64,000 nt of DNA from contig NZ_JAPDDT010000020.1 of the NCBI RefSeq assembly GCF_025950235.1, positions 1-64,000 on the forward strand, written 5' to 3'. The translations under genes were made by a program, and so were the position numbers. Shown here one piece after another: positions 1 through 9,754 of the stretch; position 1 is the first letter of the stretch, and the number at the start of each line of letters is the position of its first letter. The notes beneath the pieces are model-generated. The model saw only the letters and a program-made list of their open reading frames with translations. It was not told the origin of the DNA and did not search any database. The DNA is from Luteolibacter arcticus. GTDB lineage: Bacteria > Verrucomicrobiota > Verrucomicrobiia > Verrucomicrobiales > Akkermansiaceae.

Positions 1-91
1 GAGCTTCTCCAATACCTGACCTAACTAGTACAGATTAAAATCCGCGGGGAGATGATTTTTCAGACAGCCTCTTAGGACGCCGGCCGTTTTC

Positions 92-2539
92 TTGCGCCGG
101 GCCTGGGGCTGCCTCGCTGCGGCCATGGTTTCCCTGAGTTCGGTCCATGCCCAGTGCGGTGGCACCTGCGGCACTCCGGGGACCCAGACGCTGAAGTTTT
201 CCGGCTCCGCTCAGGTGAAGAGCGGCTCCATCACGGTTAGCATGTACAACCCGGAGACGGGTAATAACGTCACCGTGACCGATTCGGAGTCCGGCGAGGC
301 ACTCGCCCAGACGCCCGAGGGATCGATCCCGATCAAACCCGGGGACCCTTACACCGGCACCGTGGAGGTCGTGTCGCAGCCCTTGTCGGGATCTGGATGC
401 GGCACCGTGGCAACCGTGGTGCTAGACCCGGGCTCCACCTGTGGCTATCTCGTCGAATGCTGCACGGTCACCGGCGGGGTTGACGGAGCCTGGTCTGAGA
501 ACCTGACCCTCACGTTTCCCGTGATCGCGCTCGGTGGAGCAATCACCGGGACCTATAAAGTCCGCATCACCAAGGAGGCGGACGAGAACAAGGAAGAGGA
601 AGATGACGAGGATGACAGCGAGACCGAGGAGGATAGCTCGTACACCCGAACCTCGCCGCCGTCGATTCCCGAGAATGAACAGGATGTTCCTCCTTTGGTG
701 GATGGTGGACCTCCGACCGCCCAGCCCAGCATGGCGGCCTTTTCCCACACCGTGGACTTGGGGGCCACCCCGCAAACGGCGGGAAGGAATGCCGGATCGC
801 TGATCCTCGCGGCTTCGATCACCGAGGGCGCGGCGAATCCGGATCTGCTGAAGGTGACGAATTCATTCGGCCTCGCTGCGCCGGAGTTCGAGGTGATACC
901 GAATCCCGATACCCCCGAAATCATAGGACAGGTGAAGACTGATGCCTGTCTGGCGAAGGTTCTGTCGATCGAGGATGGCTTCCAGATACTCATTTACCAA
1001 GCCGGGGACTTCGTGGTGCCGCGCCAGCCAAACCAGTTGTATGCCACCATCGACGGACGCCTGCCCGTCCGCGAATACACCTACAGCAAGGTGTACCCGG
1101 CAAGCGGTCACCAAGGTGGCATCAGCATCACCACGCAGACCGCCGGAGGAAGCCCGCGGACAAGAGTGTATCTTTCCACTTCAGGGACGGGGGACGCGTG
1201 GAGAATCGTCGGCCCCGGCGGACTTCAGGTGACGGACTACGTGTCGAACTTCCATTACGACGAGGACTACGACGGCACCAAGGACCGTTGGATCCGCACC
1301 GACGAAGAAACCGTTTCTCGCAGTGGGATCGCCTACTCCGAGACCGAGCGCGACTACCAGTATCAGGTCCTGCGCCAAGGAACGGCTGTGGTGCAATCCC
1401 ATCAGTTCCTTTTGGAAGAGCGGAGGTCTGTGTCACCGACCGAGCCGGACCTCATTACCACCTACGAACCGCATCCGGATTTCCTCGGCCAAGCGAAGTC
1501 GGTCACTCGGTCGGATGGCTCTTGGGAAGTTTATGACTATTACGATGCCTCGTCCGGTTGGCGGGGCAGGACGAAGACCGTCCTTCGCCCGTGGAACGGA
1601 CTGCCGGTGTTGCCATCCGACGCTACCGCTTCGACTCCGACCCAGAACTGCGAAGTCACGACCTTCACCTACACCAGTGGCAGCAATGGCGGTCTGGTGG
1701 TGGACGAGGAAGTCACCACCTTGCCTGTTGTCGGCACGGTGAAGAAAGAAACGACCGCACCTGCGTGGGTTCCCGTCACCGGTACCGGTGGTAACCCCGG
1801 GGTCGCGGATTTGCTGCTGCTCGCCGGCATCCATTCGGAATGGGCTCCTGCGGCGGTCAATATCCAGGAAACTTCGCGCCATCGCTGGGCCTCGGCGAGC
1901 GAGTCGTTGCGGAGCACCCGCCTCAGCTACGTGCGGGGCACAGGCCCGGTCCGCCCGTGGCAGGGGCGTTCCGCAGGTTCAATCGATTCCGACCTCCGCG
2001 GCTCGCTGACCGGCTACGAACTCGGCACTTACGCCGCGGGAGTCTTCACCCCGAATACCACGGCCAATGGCGGCACCGGAACCCATGTGAGGGCAATCAC
2101 CGTTGAGGTTCAGGGAGAAGTCGATGGCACGCCAAGTTTTGCCTTCCTGGAGCTCGGGGAGAGCACCAAGACCGAGGTGATCGAGGACGAGGATGGACGC
2201 GTCCTGAGCGAGCAATTGTTCGTCCGGACCGGCACAGGCAGTTGGAGCCCGGCGACAGATACCACCTACGAGTATGGCTTCTGGCCCAATGGATCCGTGA
2301 AGGAAGTGACCCGCAAGCACGACGGACGAATCGTGGAGAGGACCTTGGAAGTCTCGAGATATGAGACCCATTCGTGGGATGAGCAGGGAATCGAAACCCG
2401 CGAGGTCCGCGACGCGCTCGGCCGCACCCTCAGTGTTACCAAGGTGGGCATCGTCGGTTCGCAGCCCGATGTGGTGACCAGCTATACTTACTCCGGCCGG
2501 ACCGTGACCCGAACGTCACTGGCGGCGCGCTTTCCCTGA
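92..2539 (+). CDS. RHS-repeat surface protein, N-terminal part (split by frameshift)
   Basis: This is the N-terminal 815 residues of a large exported RHS/YD-repeat protein. The start is TTG at 92, which gives a signal peptide (hydrophobic core about residues 5-19, likely cleavage after VHA); ATG at 125 is an alternative but would remove the charged n-region. A very acidic linker (EEEDDEDD, about residues 168-180) separates an N-terminal beta-rich region from RHS-like beta repeats (motifs such as DYYDASSGW and TYEYGFWPNG). The frame stops at 2539 in the middle of the repeats, while frame +1 from about 2510 carries a clean continuation (GGALSLTTSTTADWAGR). This and the next feature are therefore one gene of about 2,000 codons broken by one missing base. 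RHS proteins of this kind usually act at the cell surface as carriers of variable C-terminal domains; the exact role here is unknown. Confidence 0.8.
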   Translation: MRRAWGCLAAAMVSLSSVHAQCGGTCGTPGTQTLKFSGSAQVKSGSITVSMYNPETGNNVTVTDSESGEALAQTPEGSIPIKPGDPYTGTVEVVSQPLSGSGCGTVATVVLDPGSTCGYLVECCTVTGGVDGAWSENLTLTFPVIALGGAITGTYKVRITKEADENKEEEDDEDDSETEEDSSYTRTSPPSIPENEQDVPPLVDGGPPTAQPSMAAFSHTVDLGATPQTAGRNAGSLILAASITEGAANPDLLKVTNSFGLAAPEFEVIPNPDTPEIIGQVKTDACLAKVLSIEDGFQILIYQAGDFVVPRQPNQLYATIDGRLPVREYTYSKVYPASGHQGGISITTQTAGGSPRTRVYLSTSGTGDAWRIVGPGGLQVTDYVSNFHYDEDYDGTKDRWIRTDEETVSRSGIAYSETERDYQYQVLRQGTAVVQSHQFLLEERRSVSPTEPDLITTYEPHPDFLGQAKSVTRSDGSWEVYDYYDASSGWRGRTKTVLRPWNGLPVLPSDATASTPTQNCEVTTFTYTSGSNGGLVVDEEVTTLPVVGTVKKETTAPAWVPVTGTGGNPGVADLLLLAGIHSEWAPAAVNIQETSRHRWASASESLRSTRLSYVRGTGPVRPWQGRSAGSIDSDLRGSLTGYELGTYAAGVFTPNTTANGGTGTHVRAITVEVQGEVDGTPSFAFLELGESTKTEVIEDEDGRVLSEQLFVRTGTGSWSPATDTTYEYGFWPNGSVKEVTRKHDGRIVERTLEVSRYETHSWDEQGIETREVRDALGRTLSVTKVGIVGSQPDVVTSYTYSGRTVTRTSLAARFP

Positions 2540-2601
2540 CCACTTCCACGACCGCCGACTGGGCCGGGCGGAGAATCTCGGCGACTGACCAGACCGGGGC
2601 G

Positions 2602-5600
2602 GTGACACAGACGACCTACCTCAACTCTGGCCGCAGCGTTCAAGACATCTTGCCTGGAGGTGCCAGCCGGTCGACGAACCAGAATCTGGACGGCCGGACC
2701 ATTTCCGTCACTGGTGGGGCCGTGGTGTCCCGAAGATGGGGGTTTGAGGCCTTGAGCGGGGGCAATCTTCAGACCAGAGCCGGGATCGGCATCCTGGGGA
2801 ATTCACCCCGTTACGTGAAAACCGTGACCGATTGGGCGGGACGCACCGTGTCCCAAATCACCCCCGATCCAGCGGGCGGGGCTGAGATCGTCACCACCAC
2901 CACCTATGCGCCGGGAACCAACCGCGTGGTCTCGATCTCTTCCAGCGCGCCGAATGTGGCTACCCTCCACACCCAACGGTACTACTCGACCTCAGACGTG
3001 ACTTACCAAGGCTACGACTTGAATTCCGATGGCTATCTCACTTACTACATCGACCGCCTGACCGAGACCAAGCGCACCTACGAGGCCGAGGCCGGCCTGT
3101 GGTGGGAAGTGTCATCGCAGAAGACCTACGACTATTCTGAATCGGCGATCACCACCGTTTCGAAGCGCCGCCTGCATGGAAGCGCCGGCGGGATGGCCTC
3201 CGTTGCGATTCAGGTCTCATCGGGCTGCGAGGTGCTCACTACCTCGGTGGTCTTCGACCGCACCGCCACGGCCAAGAGCCGCATCGAGACGATTTCCCGA
3301 TCGACCTCCAACCTCAGCGCGGTGTCGACCGACCTCAACGGGCTGACAGTCTCCGAAACTTCGCATGTCTCGCTGCAGCCCACCTCCTACGGCTATGACA
3401 GCCTGGGGCGCCGGATCTCCGAGCGCACGCCGGCTGGCGCGGTCACCCGCACCGCCTACAAGACCAATGGTCAGGTCGACACCGTCACCGATCCCTTCGG
3501 CAAGGTTACCAGCTACGCTTACCATCCGCCGACTCAGCAGGCGGCCGGGCGCGTCGGCACGATCACGAAGCCGGACGGGAAAACCGTCACCTATGCCTAT
3601 TCGACTCGCGGCGAGGTCACCCAGATTGGCGGCACGGCGGAGTACCGGCAGGATTTCGCCTACAACGTCTACGGCGAAAAAGTGACCCTGACCACTTGGC
3701 GTGATGGCACGAACTCCAGCGTCACGACTTGGGTCTATCACCCAGGGACCGGTCTTCTGCTGGAGAAGCGCTATGCGGATACCAACAAGACCACCTACAC
3801 GTACCACTCATCGGGCAAGCTGGCCAGCCGGGTGTGGGCGCGTGGTGTCAGCGCGAGCTACAGCTACAACGCCTACGGCGATCTCACGGGCATCGATTAT
3901 TCGGACGCCACGCCCGACGTCACAATGCCCTCGCTCGATCGTCTCGGCCGGCCGCTGGTGATCACCCAGGATGGAATCGGATCGGAAGACCTCAGCTACC
4001 ATCCAGCTCAAGGCGGACTCAAATCGCGTTCCTTCCAGAGCGGCCATTCCCTGCTTCCCGGCATTGGCATCAGCTACTCCAATCCGCGCCCGGACGGCAG
4101 CCCGGCGGGGTTCTCAGAAACCCAGGCCAGTGGCCCTCACACCAGCCAGATGGCCTATAGCAGCTACGTTTACGACGACCGCGGCCGCATGGACTACGTC
4201 TACGACGGCTTGAGCGAGGTTCACCGCTATGGCTACAATCCGCTGACCTCGCGGATCGAAACCGTCCAGTGGGGATACACGGAAGCTCTCTTCCGCCAGC
4301 GCCGGAATCACGATGTCGCCGGCCGATTGCTCGCCATCCACAGCGACGCGATCTCGGGCAGCACCGCCACGCCGCTGACCCGCTACGGCTACGAATTGGA
4401 CAATGTCGGCCGCCGGACCAAGGCCACGTTGATCGACGGCTCGAACTGGAACTACGGCTACAATGACCGCAGCGAGGTCACTTCCGCCGTCCGCAAGAAT
4501 GCCACGGGCACGACCATCCCGGCGCTGGGAGCGACCTATCAGTACGATGGCATCGGCAACCGCACCTTGAGCACCTCCGATGTGCTGGGCACGCGGACCT
4601 ACACACCGAACGGGCTCAACCAGTATGCCAGCATCACCACCACCACCACTCGCACGGTGACCGGACGCGCTCCGGCAGCGGATCCCGTGTCGGTGAATGG
4701 CACGGCGCTCACGGCCGGAAACCGCACTGGCGACATCTTCCACTTCACCTTGCCGTCCGCAGCGAATTCGAGTTCGCCGGTGTGGCAGCCTGCCACGATT
4801 GTTTCGCAGGGAACCACCATCGACCGCGCCTTCTACCATCCCAAGGCCGACACCACGCCGATGTACGACCTCGATGGGAACCTTGTCAACGACGGGCGCT
4901 GGGTGTACTCGTGGGACGCGGAAAACCGCCTGATCCAGATGGAGTCCACCACCCAGGCCGTGACTGCGGGTGCCCCGTACCGGAAGCTCGCCTTCCGCTA
5001 CGATGCGGGTGGCCGGCGCTTGTCCAAGACGGTGTATCAAGGCACCGCCTCGGTGCCGGTCTTCGCGTCCAGCACCCGCTGGATCTACGATGGCTGGAAC
5101 CCGGTTTCGGAGTTCAGCGCCACCGCGGAAACGGGTGGCACGGTCACCCGGACCAAGTCGTACACTTGGGGCCTGGACCTTTCTGGATCGATCCAAGGAG
5201 CCGGCGGCGTCGGCGGCCTGTTGGCGGTCACCCTTCACAACGGCTACTCGAATGTCAGCTACTGCCCGTCCTACGACGGCAACGGCAATATCGTGGCTTG
5301 GACTTTGGAGGGGCAAACCGCACCGGTGTCGCGGCGGGAGTATGATGCGTTCGGAAATACCATGGTGGAGCAGGGAACGGCACCATCGGACCATGGATTT
5401 TCGACGAAGATGCAGGATGCTGAAACGGGACTCTATTACTACGGCTACCGTTATTATGACGCCGTGACGGGAAAATGGGTGAATAGGGATCCAATTGAAG
5501 AAGAGGGTGGAGTTAATTTATTCTGCTTCATAAATAATAATGGTATTGATGCGGTGGATGGGCTGGGCTTGATTAAGCATGGATGTTGTCTTGAGAGTAT

Positions 5601-6108
5601 AACGGTAACGATTAAAAAACCGCTTCAAGCCCGTGGAAAAGGATCGCAACCATTTAGCGTTGAAGTTCGCTATAAAAAGAAGGGTGAAATAGTTACCCGA
5701 GAGTCTACTGGGGAGGAGATCTGTTGTAATCCGGAGGCATGCCAATTTACCCAGTGGGTTAAAGGTTCGTTAGGGCAGGTCCAAACTGCGGCTAACGGCA
5801 CAGAAACGGTTGGGGGTATTCATCCGCAATTTACTAACTCTCAAGGCACGAAAGTGTATCCAGATGTTTGGGTTGACGATGGCTATCATAATAACACCGT
5901 GTGGGATGACGATAAATCCATAGAAGTAATATCATATACCGATAGCCCCGGCATGGTGCCGACTGATGGTAAGATTTGGAATCTCGTCTTACATTTCAAA
6001 TGGGAGGTTGTTGATATCCCTACTAACGAAATAATCGATGACCAGAAAGCTGGATCGATCAACTTCCGAGGATCCAAAGATTCAATTGTTACTGTCGTCG
6101 CTCAATAG
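2602..6108 (+). CDS. RHS-repeat protein, C-terminal part with core domain and variable tip
   Basis: This is the continuation of the preceding RHS protein. GTG 2602 is only the first start codon in the frame; the frame is open back through about 2461 and reads as RHS sequence from 2521, so independent translation is unlikely. Residues 1 to about 940 are dense YD/RHS repeats (YGYDSLGRR, YAYSTRGEVTQ, YDLDGNLVNDGRW). The RHS core follows (YYYGYRYYD, then NRDPIEEEGG, about residues 945-985). From about residue 988 (nt 5566) the protein switches to an unrelated tip of about 180 residues with several Cys (CCLES, CCNPEACQF) and a markedly AT-richer base composition; the 60-base row at 5581 has only 25 G+C. 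The tip matches no toxin family I recognise. The layout (conserved core, variable tip, small downstream gene) is that of polymorphic RHS systems. Confidence 0.82.
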   Translation: MTQTTYLNSGRSVQDILPGGASRSTNQNLDGRTISVTGGAVVSRRWGFEALSGGNLQTRAGIGILGNSPRYVKTVTDWAGRTVSQITPDPAGGAEIVTTTTYAPGTNRVVSISSSAPNVATLHTQRYYSTSDVTYQGYDLNSDGYLTYYIDRLTETKRTYEAEAGLWWEVSSQKTYDYSESAITTVSKRRLHGSAGGMASVAIQVSSGCEVLTTSVVFDRTATAKSRIETISRSTSNLSAVSTDLNGLTVSETSHVSLQPTSYGYDSLGRRISERTPAGAVTRTAYKTNGQVDTVTDPFGKVTSYAYHPPTQQAAGRVGTITKPDGKTVTYAYSTRGEVTQIGGTAEYRQDFAYNVYGEKVTLTTWRDGTNSSVTTWVYHPGTGLLLEKRYADTNKTTYTYHSSGKLASRVWARGVSASYSYNAYGDLTGIDYSDATPDVTMPSLDRLGRPLVITQDGIGSEDLSYHPAQGGLKSRSFQSGHSLLPGIGISYSNPRPDGSPAGFSETQASGPHTSQMAYSSYVYDDRGRMDYVYDGLSEVHRYGYNPLTSRIETVQWGYTEALFRQRRNHDVAGRLLAIHSDAISGSTATPLTRYGYELDNVGRRTKATLIDGSNWNYGYNDRSEVTSAVRKNATGTTIPALGATYQYDGIGNRTLSTSDVLGTRTYTPNGLNQYASITTTTTRTVTGRAPAADPVSVNGTALTAGNRTGDIFHFTLPSAANSSSPVWQPATIVSQGTTIDRAFYHPKADTTPMYDLDGNLVNDGRWVYSWDAENRLIQMESTTQAVTAGAPYRKLAFRYDAGGRRLSKTVYQGTASVPVFASSTRWIYDGWNPVSEFSATAETGGTVTRTKSYTWGLDLSGSIQGAGGVGGLLAVTLHNGYSNVSYCPSYDGNGNIVAWTLEGQTAPVSRREYDAFGNTMVEQGTAPSDHGFSTKMQDAETGLYYYGYRYYDAVTGKWVNRDPIEEEGGVNLFCFINNNGIDAVDGLGLIKHGCCLESITVTIKKPLQARGKGSQPFSVEVRYKKKGEIVTRESTGEEICCNPEACQFTQWVKGSLGQVQTAANGTETVGGIHPQFTNSQGTKVYPDVWVDDGYHNNTVWDDDKSIEVISYTDSPGMVPTDGKIWNLVLHFKWEVVDIPTNEIIDDQKAGSINFRGSKDSIVTVVAQ

Positions 6109-6118
6109 CAAGCCTGCG

Positions 6119-6619
6119 ATGCCTACTCATAGAAATCGAATTATGTTGATCATTAGCGCTACAAGGACCCTGATTTTCGGGATCGTCTTCTCTATTTATT
6201 CTTTCATGGGGGAATCGAGAGCGGAAAGTTTGCAGGAAAAAATCAATTACGATAATTTTTCATTAGCTCGAAAGGATTTTAGTGATCGCCAAGGGGGCAT
6301 GCCCTACATATCAGGTGGGAAGGAGATCGTTAATAAAGACTCTGACCGAGCGATGTCAGACGCCGATATTGGAGTTCTTGCTATTTATCTCTTTGAGCGC
6401 GGTAATGTGGGCGAGCGCGAGTTTTTTATGGGGTTGCTCTCCGATAATAAAATTGTTCGCTGTGCTTCGTGTTATGTGATGAAGCATAAATATGGCCACA
6501 GTGAAGACATTCCACCTTTTCGCTACGAGGATGATCCACTGAGTGACGCCAATTGGAAAAATATTGAATTTTGGAGAACTAGGATTCTGGAACAAAGGCC
6601 GAGAGAAGTGTCCAAGTGA
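6119..6619 (+). CDS. small exported protein downstream of RHS tip (possible immunity or partner protein)
   Basis: A protein of 166 residues that I do not recognise. ATG 6119 (or ATG 6143) puts a signal-peptide-like segment at the front (LIISATRTLIFGIVFSIYSF, then GESRA). The longer open frame back to 6038 overlaps the RHS gene and looks spurious. The mature part is charged with several aromatic residues, a Cys pair (CASC) and no clear motif. It starts 10 bases after the RHS stop and shares that gene's unusually AT-rich composition, which suggests the tip and this gene were acquired together. Position immediately behind an RHS tip is where immunity genes usually lie, but export makes a periplasmic immunity protein or a co-secreted partner equally possible. 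Function is inferred from position only. Confidence 0.6.
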   Translation: MPTHRNRIMLIISATRTLIFGIVFSIYSFMGESRAESLQEKINYDNFSLARKDFSDRQGGMPYISGGKEIVNKDSDRAMSDADIGVLAIYLFERGNVGEREFFMGLLSDNKIVRCASCYVMKHKYGHSEDIPPFRYEDDPLSDANWKNIEFWRTRILEQRPREVSK

Positions 6620-6813
6620 TATCGCGAGATCACTGTGTTTGCGATGCGTAAGCTCGCTTTTCATCGCTTTCTTTTCGAATCAAGATCGAAGCGTTTCCTC
6701 TTCCTGTCTGTGCTGCGTGAATGGGGTCGGTCCCCGCAACGCAACAAACGCCGATCCGCGCCGTACCCCTGCTGCTGCATCTTTGGAATCTTCCTGTCTC
6801 CATTTTTGAATTC

Positions 6814-8640
6814 GTGAAGCCGTTCGCTTTCCTCACCGCCGCTTACACGGCGCTCCTTCCCATCTCCCACGCCGCGACCTTCGAGGTGGCTGGGAACCAA
6901 TTTCATCTCGACGGCCAAGCGTTCCAGATCCGGGCGGGGGAGATGCACTACCCGCGGATTCCGCGGGCGGAGTGGGCCAACCGGGTGAAGATGGCGAAGG
7001 CGATGGGGCTCAACACGGTGTCCCTCTATCTATTCTGGAACCTGCACGAGGAGCGGCCGGGGCAATTCGACTTCGAGGGGCAGAAGGATTTCGTCGCCTT
7101 CATCCGCGAGTGCGGGTCGCAGGGGATGAAGGTGATCGTGCGGCCGGGCCCTTATGTCTGCGCGGAGTGGGAGCTGGGTGGCATTCCGGCCTGGGTGATG
7201 GCCGAGCCGGGCGTGAAGCTGCGCTCGACCGACCGCCGCTACCTCGAGCCGGCGAAGGCGTGGATGCGGAACGTGGCGGGGATGCTGGAGCCGCTGTCGG
7301 TGGCGAAGGACGGCCCGGTGCTGATGCTGCAACTGGAGAACGAATTCGGCTCCTTTGCCAGCGATCCCGAGTACCTGCGCGAGCTGGAGGCCGCGTTGCG
7401 CGGCGGCGGCTACACCGGCCTGCTTTTCGCGGGCGATGGACCCGGCGAGGAGACGCAGCGCCGCGGTGGACTGCCGGGCCTGCTGAAGGCGGCGAATTTC
7501 GGCAAGGAGGCGAAGCCCGCGTTTGAGACCTTGGAGAAGGTCCAGCCGGGCAAGCCGCGCTTCACTGCGGAATTCTGGATCGGCTGGTTCGATCAATGGG
7601 GTCGTCCGCACCACCGGATCGATGCCCGTCAGAAGTCGGCGGATCTGGAGTGGATGATGGACGAGGGGGTTTCCTTCAACCTCTATATGTTCCACGGCGG
7701 GACCACCCGCGGCTTCTGGACCGGTGCGAATTGGGACGGCGCCTACCGGCCGACGACGAATTCCTACGACTACTCCGCGCCGCTGGATGAATCCGGCCGG
7801 CCGACGCCGAAGTATCACATTTTCCGCGAGATCATTTCCCGGCGGCTCGGCCAGGAAACGCTGCCGGAGGTCCCGGCGCTTCCCTCGCCCGGCACGATCG
7901 GGCCGATTTCACTCGGCGAACAGCTTTCCTTCCTGAAGTCGTTGCCGGCCGGGGAGACGAAGGAGGTTCCCGCTTCCATGGAGCAGTTCGGACAGGGCAG
8001 GGGATTTGTGCTCTATCGCGCCCAGATCAAGGGGCCGGTGGACGCCCCGCTGGACCTGGCGCAGGTGCAAGACCGGGTGATCGTGCTGCTGGATGGCAAG
8101 CGGATCGGCCTCGGCGGCCGCTCGGTCGGGACCACTCCGGTGCAGATCACGGCGGGCGAGGGATCGCACCGGCTGGACCTGCTGGTCGAGAACATGGGGC
8201 GGATCAATTTCGGCCCCGTGATGAACAGCGAGCGGAAGGGCCTGACCGGCATCGTGAGGCTCGGTGATCGCGAGCTGGCGGCCTTCGAGCATATCTCGCT
8301 GCCCTTGGACCAGCCTCTGGCCGGTGACTACGAGAAGGCCGCCGGAGCCACGGAGCCGGGCCAACTCGTGCTGCGCCGCTCCAAATTCAAGGTGGCGACA
8401 CCGCAGGACACGTGGCTGGACCTGCGCGGCTTCGGCCGCGGGGTGGTGTGGCTGAATGGCATCAACCTGGGCCGCTACTGGAGCATCGGCCCCCAGCAGA
8501 CGATCTACGTCCCCTCCGTGTGGCTGCGGAGCGGCGGCGAGGAGAACGAGCTGGTGGTGCTGGAACTGGAGAAGGACGACTGCCCGCAGGAGATCCCGAC
8601 GCTCAAGGAGCCGGTGTGGTCGATCCTGCCGGGGAAGTGA
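6814..8640 (+). CDS. secreted GH35 beta-galactosidase
   Basis: Glycoside hydrolase family 35, 608 residues from the chosen start, predicted to release terminal beta-galactose from oligo- or polysaccharides outside the cytoplasm. GTG 6814 is preferred over ATG 6721 because it begins a good signal peptide (MKPFAFLTAAYTALLPISHA). The family hallmarks are present: the N-terminal TIM-barrel motif GEMHYPRIPR, the VRPGPYVCAEW segment, the acid/base motif QLENEFG (Glu 177 in this numbering) and the nucleophile motif AEFWIGWFDQWG (Glu 253). The C-terminal half is beta-sandwich-like and ends in the family motif GVVWLNGINLGRYW. There is no adjacent polysaccharide operon. Substrate preference (galactan, pectin or host glycans) cannot be read from the sequence. 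Confidence 0.93.
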   Translation: MKPFAFLTAAYTALLPISHAATFEVAGNQFHLDGQAFQIRAGEMHYPRIPRAEWANRVKMAKAMGLNTVSLYLFWNLHEERPGQFDFEGQKDFVAFIRECGSQGMKVIVRPGPYVCAEWELGGIPAWVMAEPGVKLRSTDRRYLEPAKAWMRNVAGMLEPLSVAKDGPVLMLQLENEFGSFASDPEYLRELEAALRGGGYTGLLFAGDGPGEETQRRGGLPGLLKAANFGKEAKPAFETLEKVQPGKPRFTAEFWIGWFDQWGRPHHRIDARQKSADLEWMMDEGVSFNLYMFHGGTTRGFWTGANWDGAYRPTTNSYDYSAPLDESGRPTPKYHIFREIISRRLGQETLPEVPALPSPGTIGPISLGEQLSFLKSLPAGETKEVPASMEQFGQGRGFVLYRAQIKGPVDAPLDLAQVQDRVIVLLDGKRIGLGGRSVGTTPVQITAGEGSHRLDLLVENMGRINFGPVMNSERKGLTGIVRLGDRELAAFEHISLPLDQPLAGDYEKAAGATEPGQLVLRRSKFKVATPQDTWLDLRGFGRGVVWLNGINLGRYWSIGPQQTIYVPSVWLRSGGEENELVVLELEKDDCPQEIPTLKEPVWSILPGK

Positions 8641-9037
8641 CCGGAGCCCGGGGCGCGGTCTTCAAGCCAAGGAATTCCGATCCGCGGTTGGCAGCAGGTG
8701 CCGGCCGTGGAAGGCGACTGTGCCTATGGCCGCGGTGGAGCGAGGTGCCATGTCTTTCGGCCCTGCCCGCGGCACCGCCGATGGAGCGGTGGCTGAGAAG
8801 CGGCCTGAAAAACAGCGTCGGAACGGTGCTTTTGAATAGGCCGCTGACGAGCCGGAGGCTGAGGGGCGGGACGCCCCTCCAACGGACTGGGGCAAGATAC
8901 CCCAGCTACATTCTCCAGACAGGCTCCGAGAGTGGCTTGGACTCCAGAGAGGGTATCCAGCCGGGTCAGGTCGCCCCCGGCCAAAAAAAGGGAACGGCGG
9001 AGATCCGCCGTTCCCTGAGAGATGCGCAAGCTTGGTC
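8641..9037. repeat. gene-free stretch with hairpin-forming repeats
   Basis: About 400 bases between two convergent genes with no convincing coding frame. It holds two perfect short hairpins: AGGGGCG/CGCCCCT with a 3-base loop at 8862-8878, and CTGGGG/CCCCAG at about 8884-8902. The setting resembles scattered REP-type sequence. The terminator of the neighbouring minus-strand gene is listed separately. Confidence 0.5.
8983..9016 (-). terminator. rho-independent terminator of the EF-hand gene
   Basis: A perfect 12-bp stem (8989-9000 with 9005-9016) and 4-base loop, followed on the minus strand by a run of seven T (8983-8989). It lies 22 bases beyond the stop codon of the 9038-9754 gene. Confidence 0.9.
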
Positions 9038-9754
9038 TTAGACAGCAGGCTTCACCTTCGGAGCACCCGGATTCCACTCGTCACGGGTCAGGAAGCCGTC
9101 CTCGTTGGAGTCTTCCTTGGCGAACTTGGCGGAGATGGTCGCCTCCTTGGTTCCCTTCGGGAAGGAGAGGGCGAACTCCTCGATGGAGAGTTTGTCGTCT
9201 TCTCCGAGGTCGACTCCTGGGTGGCTGTCGGCGAGGTCGAACTTGTAGTACTTCGCGCCTTCCGGACCCTTGGCCTTGCCCTTCTTGTAGAGGGTCCACT
9301 CTTCGAGGGAGAGGCCAACGGGTGCAGCGGCGTCGGCCTTGAGGAAACGCTTGTAGATTTCGATCGGGGCGGTCTTGCCGGTGAAGGTGGCTTCGAACTC
9401 AGCGAGGGTGAGGATGTTGTCCACCACGGTGTCAGCGGCGATGAACGAGAGCTCTTCCTTGGTCGGAGCGGTGAGCTCGCCGATGGAGATGCGGAACTCG
9501 ACAAGGCTGACGGAGGTGGACTTGTCGCGGTCGGCCTTCTTGAACGCTGCCTTGGCCTTCTGGGCGGAGGTGCCTTCTTCGAGGGTGGTGGTGAACTCGA
9601 CGAGATTGAGGGAGCCGTCGGCAGGAGCGATGTCAGCCGCGGCGAAGGCCAGTTCGCCCTCGGTTGGGGCGCCGGCGAAAGCAGCGCCGGTGAAGGTGAT
9701 AGCGAGTGCGGCCAGGCGAACGCTGGTACCGAGGGTGCTGTTACGGTTAGTCAT
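9038..9754 (-). CDS. secreted EF-hand calcium-binding protein
   Basis: A 238-residue protein with a signal peptide (hydrophobic segment about residues 12-26, then AFAGAP) followed by a chain of EF-hand-like units. The clearest 12-residue loops are DRDKSTSVSLVE and, near the C-terminus, the canonical DSNEDGFLTRDE; weaker ones are DTVVDNILTLAE and DLGEDDKLSIEE. Spacing suggests five or six hands, some probably unable to bind calcium. It should be a periplasmic or extracellular calcium-binding protein without catalytic residues. It is monocistronic, with its own strong terminator, and divergent from the act operon. Calcium buffering, adhesion and cell-surface scaffolding are all possible; nothing in the context decides between them. 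Confidence 0.8.
   Translation of the reverse strand: MTNRNSTLGTSVRLAALAITFTGAAFAGAPTEGELAFAAADIAPADGSLNLVEFTTTLEEGTSAQKAKAAFKKADRDKSTSVSLVEFRISIGELTAPTKEELSFIAADTVVDNILTLAEFEATFTGKTAPIEIYKRFLKADAAAPVGLSLEEWTLYKKGKAKGPEGAKYYKFDLADSHPGVDLGEDDKLSIEEFALSFPKGTKEATISAKFAKEDSNEDGFLTRDEWNPGAPKVKPAV

Noticed and set aside
2500..2540. Programmed -1 frameshift in the RHS gene
   Set aside because: No slippery heptamer or downstream pseudoknot is visible near the junction; a sequencing error or mutation is simpler.
4114..5394. 426-codon minus-strand frame in the RHS gene
   Set aside because: Antisense shadow; composition dominated by Arg, Val, Gly and Ala; no start context or motif.
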